From: Bacillus sp. ISL-7
GTDB lineage: Bacteria; Bacillota; Bacilli; Bacillales_B; DSM-18226
DNA: 9,613 bases
Assembly (NCBI RefSeq): GCF_018613065.1
Contig: NZ_JAGGQW010000101.1
Coordinates: 1-9,613 of the forward strand
Direction of reading: 5' to 3'
Below the pieces are notes generated by a model. That model was not told the origin of the DNA. It saw only the letters and a list, made by a program, of their open reading frames with translations, and did no database searches. How positions within the stretch are numbered: position 1 is the first letter of the stretch; every line of letters begins with the position of its first letter. This document shows, piece after piece, positions 5,867 to 9,613 of the stretch. The position numbers and the translations under genes were made by a program.

Positions 5867-5901
5867 GTAACACAGGTATTTTGTGTTACTGATATTCAGT
5901 A
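5867..5901 (-). promoter_or_regulatory. Probable PadR operator (overlapping dyads)
   Basis: GTAACACA (5867-5874) and TGTGTTAC (5882-5889) are a perfect 8-bp inverted repeat with a 7-nt spacer. It overlaps a second perfect dyad, TACTGA-TAT-TCAGTA (5887-5901). Both lie between the promoter and padR, the expected place for an autorepressor. Binding by PadR is inferred. Confidence 0.55.
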
Positions 5902-5918
5902 TTACTGACTACTAGTAT

Positions 5919-5948
5919 ATAGTATTACCAATTAGTGTCACTTGTCAA
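5919..5948 (-). promoter_or_regulatory. Sigma-A promoter of the padR-DUF1048-ABC operon
   Basis: On the minus strand a perfect -35 box TTGACA (5943-5948) is followed after 18 nt by TACTAT (5919-5924). The padR start codon is about 97 nt downstream, leaving a leader that contains the dyads. Confidence 0.65.
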
Positions 5949-5951
5949 TAA

Positions 5952-6227
5952 AACTTTTCGTCAAAAAAGACCTTATTACGACTTCAAAGGTGTTTTATCA
6001 AATTTGACAGCTTAGACTTTAGCCAGACACGTGATTATTCTCAAGAAGAGCTAAATAATTTAAAAATAATTGGTGAAGGGTTTGATGACCAAGAACTCGC
6101 TCATTTTCGTGGATTTGATTTACATGTTAAAGTGATCAAAATCATGATTAGTAATACAAACGGTGTCGACTTCGCAAAAAAAGCAGGCGACTATTCAGTT
6201 ACAAACGCATCGAGTCAATTAATTTGA
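5952..6227 (+). pseudogene. Unidentified ORF fragment without a start codon
   Basis: The frame is open from 5952 to TGA at 6225-6227 (91 codons). From about 6003 it reads like real protein: FDSLDFSQTRDYSQEELNN, then GEGFDDQELAHFRGFDLHVK and ISNTNGVDFAKKAGDYSVTN. I do not recognise a family. There is no ATG, GTG or TTG before the conserved-looking part and no ribosome binding site. The frame starts inside the promoter region of the divergent padR operon. A perfect terminator stem overlaps the stop codon, which supports a genuine gene end whose 5' part was cut off when the padR block was joined here. Confidence 0.45.
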
Positions 6228-6241
6228 TGCGTTTGTTATTT
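6201..6241 (+). terminator. Rho-independent terminator overlapping a stop codon
   Basis: ACAAACGCATC (6201-6211) and GATGCGTTTGT (6226-6236) form a perfect 11-bp stem with a 14-nt loop, followed by TATTTTA. The TGA of the preceding ORF starts one base before the right arm. Confidence 0.75.
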
Positions 6242-6280
6242 TAGGGATAGGCTTATCAATAAGTTTGTGAAGAAATGTAC

Positions 6281-6379
6281 TTAAACTAAACTGCGCCACC
6301 TGCGGATACTCTCTTTGTTGGTCGTAATTTTATTTATTTTTAATAGGTCAAACGCTTCTTCAACGCTATACATTTTCAT
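6281..6379 (-). pseudogene. Truncated helix-turn-helix (MerR/excisionase-like) protein
   Basis: A 32-residue ORF with an excellent ribosome binding site (AAGGAG, 8 nt before ATG at 6379). The sequence MYSVEEAFDLLKINKITTN followed by KESIRRW is the start of a small helix-turn-helix domain known in Bacillus. There it normally continues RRWLRQGxIKG into a wing. Here the frame ends five residues after the Trp, so the wing is missing. The gene was probably much longer and was cut at about 6290. Two palindromes in its promoter region (6398-6439) may be its own operators. Confidence 0.45.
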
Positions 6380-6397
6380 AATTACGGCTCCTTAAAG

Positions 6398-6439
6398 ACA
6401 ACAATTGTTTTATTAAATATGTAATACAACAAATGTTGT
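6398..6439. promoter_or_regulatory. Two related palindromes upstream of the HTH stub
   Basis: AACAATTGTT (6400-6409) is a perfect 10-bp palindrome. ACAACA-AA-TGTTGT (6426-6439) is a perfect 6-bp dyad. Both are followed by TTTTATT, so they look like two copies of one site about 28 bp apart. Their position just before the HTH start codon suggests operators. Confidence 0.4.
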
Positions 6440-6523
6440 TTTATTCAAATGCAAAAGTCATTTTATTAGGATTCCAACCAACGTATATTATCAAGACCCC
6501 AAATTGAAAAATTCTATAAATTC

Positions 6524-6555
6524 AAGGACATTCATATTTTATATGTAATGTCCTT
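6524..6555. repeat. Hairpin of unknown role
   Basis: AAGGACATT (6524-6532) and AATGTCCTT (6547-6555) are perfectly complementary, with a 14-nt A/T loop that can pair partly (CATA/TATG). The flanks are A-rich on the plus strand. On the minus strand there is no clean T-run after it. Confidence 0.4.
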
Positions 6556-6560
6556 ACTAA

Positions 6561-6597
6561 AGAAAAGTAAAAAGACTGCTCAATTTATTGAGCAGTC
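6561..6597 (-). terminator. Rho-independent terminator for leftward transcription
   Basis: GACTGCTCAA (6574-6583) and TTGAGCAGTC (6588-6597) form a perfect 10-bp stem with a 4-nt loop. On the minus strand TTTTTACTTTTC follows. No intact gene ends next to it; the nearest minus-strand remnant ends at 6911. Confidence 0.75.
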
Positions 6598-6723
6598 AAT
6601 GGAATAAAATGACCTATGGAAATGACTTCTGAACATGAGAATTATTCTGGCTTAGATATGTGACTAATACATACACCCTATATATTTTATGAATTTAAAA
6701 GCGCTAGGTGATTGTGTAATTTG

Positions 6724-6797
6724 GAGCAAGGCTTGAAATTATTCTTATGCTGTAGCCATTTCACAGTGAGGTTTGATGTATATTTAAAGCCTTGCTC
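6724..6797. repeat. 11-bp perfect inverted repeat flanking 52 bp
   Basis: GAGCAAGGCTT (6724-6734) and AAGCCTTGCTC (6787-6797) are exact complements. The enclosed 52 bp show no coding frame. It could be a tiny non-autonomous element, the ends of a lost element, or a chance palindrome. No target duplication was evident. Confidence 0.35.
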
Positions 6798-6910
6798 TTG
6801 TAGTAATTGTCTCCTTAGTGTTCAAGGAGTATGCATACTTTAAGTCGTCCTCCCTCATATACAAAGGAAAATCTCTCATTTTCTCCAAATTACGTGGTAG
6901 TCTGTTTATT

Positions 6911-8281
6911 TTATTTTGGATCGGTGGTCGTTACGCCCGTAGGGCATTTACCAGTATGACATTGAAGAGCCATTATACAGCCGTTAGCAATCATAAATCC
7001 TCACGCAGAGTTCACGGCATCTGCACCGATCGCAAGGGCAATAGCAATTTTATCGGCTGAAATTAACTTTCCTGAAGCAAAAATTTTCAGCTTATTTCGT
7101 AGACCAAACTGATAGGCCTTATCAACAACCGCAATTAAAGCAGGATATAAAGGAAGCCCCATTGTATCTGCAATTGATTTGTAAGTGGCGCCTGTTCCAC
7201 CTTCTCCGCCATCAACCGTAATAAAGTCCGGATAAATCCTAAGATTATTCATGGCCTCGAAAAATTTATCCAAGCTGGATGGATATCCAACGAAAATTTT
7301 GATTCCGACAGGTTTTCCACCTTCATCTTGCAGCATTTTGATAAACTGCAACGTTTCGAGCACATTATGCAAAAATGGAAAGCGATTTGGTGAATTAATG
7401 GTTTTCCCCACTGGAACTTTACGAATGTTTGCTACCTTCGTTGTAACCTTTGACCCCTTCAGATGTCCGCCACGGATTTTTGCTCCTTGGCCGAATTTAA
7501 GCTCAAATGCTTTTATATTCGGCTCCTTGGCTTTAAACTTAAATTCATCAATAGAAAAATTCCCCTCATCATCGCGAAAACCAAATAAACCAGGGCCAAT
7601 TTGAGCGACCACATCTACACCACTTTCTAAATGCTCTGGTGCAACTCCGCCCTCCCCCGTATTAATCCATGAACCGCCTGCCAAACGGCTGCCATGACCT
7701 GTTGAAAGTATATAGTTTTCGCCGACTGCTCCGTAAGATGTGGCAGAGGCACCAAATGGACCGCGAAGTCTCCATGGAAATTTCCGATCACCGCTAACGA
7801 TTATGGCATCTTCCTCATGGTAAAGCCAACGTGTTGTTTGGTCCTTTTCAAGCTGTTCGTGACGAGTAAACAATCCTTCATGATCAATTTTATATATTAT
7901 TGAATGGACTTTTTCTTGATTGTCAACCCTTAATTCTTCATTTAATAGGGGAAACAAACCATTCGCAATATAATAACCAGGCTTATCAAAGTCACGTTTG
8001 GAACCGAAGCTTAAAAGGTCACTTCGATATTTGGCAGAAAAAACAATCCCTAAAAAATCTATTCGTGAAAATGGTTTGCCACTATTGTCATCAGCAAACC
8101 AATATTGCCTGAATTCCGGGCCAACCTTTTCTAACAAGTAGCGCATCCATCCCAAATAAGGGTGTGCTCTGATAATCGAATGCTGTTGTTTCTTAGCTAA
8201 AAAATTTAACCACAAAAGCAAGGCAATCGGTCCTACAATAAACACAATCAATAGAAAGATAAAAATAGTCCATACCATCAA
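6911..8281 (-). pseudogene. FMN-binding glutamate synthase domain protein (YerD-like), premature stop and lost C-terminus
   Basis: This family carries the FMN-binding synthase domain of glutamate synthase (Pfam Glu_synthase) behind one N-terminal membrane helix (residues 3-27 here). Its members run to about 520-530 residues, and their exact reaction is uncertain. The first 426 residues are intact: SKRDFDKPGYYI, FGASATSYGAVG, GSWINTGEGGVAPEHL, FGQGAKIRGGHL, FITVDGGEGGTGATYKS and ALAIGADAVNSA. Then TGA (7001-7003) stands where Arg (CGA) is expected. The same frame continues with GFMIANGCIMALQCHTGKC and PTGVTTTDPK, the conserved Cys-containing segment, before stopping at 6911. About 70 C-terminal residues are gone. 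The start is supported by AAAGGAGGG upstream of ATG at 8281. One sequencing error could explain the TGA but not the missing end. Confidence 0.88.
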
Positions 8282-8647
8282 ACAATCCCTCCTTTTCTAA
8301 CTAATATTGAGACAAGATCCGCAATTCTGATGCTGGGCGGTTATTTTTCATTACCAATATGTTTATTTAAAACTATCCTTTATGTTGCCTGATATTTATC
8401 TCAGATTGTATTTTCTCAAGCTAGAGATAATTAGCAAGATATTTTACTCGAAGATTTCTTTTTACTGTCCTACTGGCATTTCTTGGACTTAAAGTTCCAT
8501 CAATACTGAGTGATGAGCATTCTTCTGCACCACAAAATATCGTATGCATCAAGAAAAATAGTCACTTTTAATTCTTTTACTTCTGCTCAAGTTTATTTCC
8601 ACTCTCTTTTAGCCCTTTTTAATAGTTAATAATTTGTTCCACTCATA
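8282..8647. other. 366 bp without a supportable gene
   Basis: This is the upstream region of the YerD-like gene. I found no clear sigma-A promoter. A 42-codon minus-strand frame (8421-8549, beginning MHTIFCGAEECSS and ending VKYLANYL) reads plausibly but has no ribosome binding site and no recognised family. I leave it uncalled. Confidence 0.4.
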
Positions 8648-8693
8648 CGAAAAACGACCGCAAGCTCTTAATCAAGCTCGTGGTCGTTTTTCG
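8648..8693 (-). terminator. Strong hairpin terminator behind the aldolase remnant (bidirectional)
   Basis: CGAAAAACGACC (8648-8659) and GGTCGTTTTTCG (8682-8693) are perfectly complementary over 12 bp. Pairing extends inward with a wobble and one mismatch to AGCT/AGCT. The stem itself provides five T on either strand. It lies 9 bp beyond the stop of the aldolase remnant and is therefore probably its terminator. Confidence 0.8.
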
Positions 8694-8701
8694 GTTGTCC
8701 T

Positions 8702-8950
8702 TTATTTGATCGATGCTTCATAAATTTTGTGGATGGATTTGGACAGCATCGATCGACTTTCAGAAAAGGCACAATGCCTTTCTTCTCCCATAGATAATCA
8801 GAGGGCGTCGAGTTAGGAGGCCTATGTTCAATTCAATGCGACCTGCCTTTTGTTTGTCAAAAGCATGATTGCCGCATTCTTCGGATGAAAAATGAGGCCT
8901 TTTTCAAAAAATGAAGGTTTCATTGAACGGAAATTAGAGATCAATGAGGA
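8702..8950 (-). pseudogene. fda: Class I fructose-bisphosphate aldolase, internally deleted and decayed
   Basis: Class I aldolase splits fructose 1,6-bisphosphate through a Schiff-base lysine. Two pieces are recognisable on the minus strand. At 8752-8808 the frame reads TPSDYLWEKKGIVPFLKVD, which matches the conserved TADYLWEEKGIVPFLKVDKGL region about one third into the protein. At 8702-8750, in another frame, MLSKSIHKIYEASIK and a stop match the extreme C-terminus. Roughly 180 residues, including the active-site core, are missing between them. The join lies in GATCGATG, which suggests a deletion at short homology. Further upstream (about 8850-8940) a decayed frame, FRSMKPSFF then KNAAIMLLTNKRQV, probably represents the earlier N-terminal part. 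That last assignment is tentative. Confidence 0.6.
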
Positions 8951-9206
8951 AGACCTACAGGAGAGTATAGGCCTGCGGCTTATGTACACAACAATGTGTC
9001 CAGTGATGAAGTACTTTATTATGTGAACGGTGACTTTATGAGTCGCCGCGGTATTGAAGAGGGATCGATTACCCTTCATCCAAGTGGTCTACCACATCCA
9101 GGAAAAATTGAAGCAAGTATAGGAAAAAAGAAACACAGGAACTTGCTGTTATGGTCGATACATTCAGACCGCTGTATTCGTGAAAAAGGCACATGAGTTA
9201 GTATGA
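8948..9206 (+). pseudogene. hmgA: Homogentisate 1,2-dioxygenase, C-terminal remnant with frameshifts
   Basis: HmgA opens the homogentisate ring in tyrosine and phenylalanine breakdown using Fe(II). Reading from about 8972, AYVHNNVSSDEVLYYVNGDF then MSRRGIEEGSITLHPSGLPH matches the C-terminal cupin of Bacillus-type HmgA. The usual PHGPHPG motif, with an iron-ligand histidine, is reduced to PHPG, an apparent in-frame loss of 9 nt. At the A6 run 9124-9129 one base is missing. The protein then continues in another frame (TQELAVMVDTFRPLY), and a second shift near 9175-9180 is needed to reach VKKAHELV and TGA at 9204-9206. All sequence before this, about 300 residues or more, is absent. It points away from the aldolase remnant. 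Confidence 0.75.
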
Positions 9207-9263
9207 GCAGCTAGCTATCAAAATAAATTCATTAATAGTTTAATTACTATAACAATAATTAAA

Positions 9264-9313
9264 ATACAAAACAAAAAGTCTTAATCCCTATAATTGGAGG
9301 AATTAAGACTTTT
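9264..9313 (-). terminator. Bidirectional Rho-independent terminator
   Basis: AAAAGTCTTAAT (9274-9285) pairs perfectly with ATTAAGACTTTT (9302-9313), extended by CC/GG after one mismatch. T-rich tracts follow on both strands. It lies 30 bp past the stop of the 9343 gene on the minus strand, which it most likely serves. Confidence 0.8.
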
Positions 9314-9342
9314 ATTTCATTATATACATAAGCAATGGTTTC

Positions 9343-9612
9343 TTAGACAATTTCTGATAGCTTTTCATTCCCCTGATCAATATATAATTCTTTGACCTTA
9401 ACATTTGACGGCAGCAGCGGATGATTGCGTATGATGTTGACAGTTTTTTGTACGCTATCCGTTAAAGTTTTTCCTCCATCTAGCCATACACTTACCGTAC
9501 CCTCAGGAAATTCCGGCATGCAATTTTTAAAAAGATAATCTAATGTTTGAATCTTGTCCTGTAATTCTTTGTTTTTATATATTTTGTTCAGTATATCCCC
9601 AGTATTCTTTTG
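9343..9612 (-). CDS. Probable beta-carbonic anhydrase, C-terminal part (runs off the window)
   Basis: Ninety codons or so (89 residues) are visible before TAA at 9343; the start lies beyond the window edge. The segment WLDGGKTLTDSVQKTVNIIR then NHPLLPSNVKVKEL resembles the end of Bacillus beta-carbonic anhydrases, where a W-L-x-G-F region is followed by (S)VxxTVxxIxxHPLxPxxVxVHGLxxDPxTGKL. These zinc enzymes interconvert CO2 and bicarbonate. The zinc-binding CxDSR and HxxC motifs would lie further upstream and are not in view. The stretch before WLDG (for example LDYLFKNCMPEFPEG) fits less well, so the assignment is moderate. A good terminator follows. Confidence 0.55.
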   Translation of the reverse strand, partial: QKNTGDILNKIYKNKELQDKIQTLDYLFKNCMPEFPEGTVSVWLDGGKTLTDSVQKTVNIIRNHPLLPSNVKVKELYIDQGNEKLSEIV

Positions 9613-9613
9613 A

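Larger units (their letters stand above)
6380..6910. other. 531 bp without an intact gene
   Basis: Apart from the listed palindromes, hairpins and inverted repeat, I see no supportable gene. A 35-codon minus-strand frame (about 6787-6894, beginning MRDFPLYMREDDLKYAYS) has no ribosome binding site and no family I recognise. The minus-strand terminator at 6561-6597 has no gene directly in front of it. It may have belonged to the lost 3' end of the glutamate-synthase-like gene. Confidence 0.5.

Noticed and set aside
5093..5870. Plus-strand ORFs opposite DUF1048 and padR
   Set aside because: They are antisense to two confidently assigned genes and have no motifs of their own.
6818..7060. Plus-strand 80-codon ORF
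   Set aside because: It is antisense to the continuation of the YerD-like reading frame beyond its premature stop.
7251..8112. Plus-strand ORFs opposite the YerD-like gene
   Set aside because: They are shadows of the conserved FMN-binding synthase domain.
8421..8549. Minus-strand 42-codon ORF with two cysteines near its start
   Set aside because: It has no ribosome binding site, no recognised family and no supporting context; it is noted only in the gap description.
8708..8754. GATCGATGCT/AGCATCGATC perfect 10-bp inverted repeat as a possible recombinase or regulator site
   Set aside because: Both arms lie inside coding sequence of the aldolase remnant (LKVD/ML junction and EASIK). Coincidence of codons is the simpler explanation.
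8765..8781. AAAGGCA-CAA-TGCCTTT hairpin as a terminator
   Set aside because: It falls within the conserved KKGIVPF codons of the aldolase remnant and lacks a T-run.
8828..9079. Minus-strand 83-codon ORF
   Set aside because: Its first half is antisense to the homogentisate dioxygenase remnant. Its second half appears to be a decayed aldolase frame, so it is not one gene.

Overview
The window looks like an accessory stretch of a low-GC Gram-positive genome, most likely Bacillus or a close relative. The evidence is strong AGGAGG-type ribosome binding sites, A/T-rich spacers, Rho-independent terminators, an IS110 fragment of Bacillus type, and relatives of Bacillus metabolic genes. It holds few intact genes and an unusual number of broken ones.

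Layout. 177-611 (-) is a small two-helix membrane protein with its own terminator. 902-1318 (+) is a rifampin ADP-ribosyltransferase (Arr) that is intact except for a normal start codon. 1403-1859 (-) is a frameshifted, truncated IS110 transposase. 1963-2550 carries copies of a short dispersed repeat around a possible tubby-like/LURP-one domain ORF (2091-2483, +). A small membrane protein (2554-2778, +) follows, ending in a terminator that overlaps its stop codon. 3053-3241 (-) is the C-terminal end of a carboxymuconolactone decarboxylase family protein.

The only multi-gene system is a leftward operon at 3285-5822: padR regulator, DUF1048 protein, remnant of a second DUF1048 protein, DrrA-type ABC ATPase, and ABC-2 permease. 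It has a sigma-A promoter and a perfect 8-bp dyad in front of padR. A diverged copy of that control sequence lies in front of the ATPase gene. The layout suggests an inducible drug or lipophile exporter controlled by PadR. The transporter genes are much richer in G+C than the flanks, which suggests transfer.

The right third is mostly relics. These are an unidentified ORF with no start (5952-6227), a 32-residue HTH stub behind two palindromes (6281-6379), and a YerD-like glutamate-synthase-domain protein broken by an in-frame TGA and a lost C-terminus (6911-8281). They are followed by an internally deleted class I fructose-bisphosphate aldolase (8702 to about 8950, -) and the frameshifted tail of a homogentisate 1,2-dioxygenase (8948-9206, +). 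The window ends in the C-terminal part of a probable beta-carbonic anhydrase (-). I found no tRNA, rRNA or CRISPR array.
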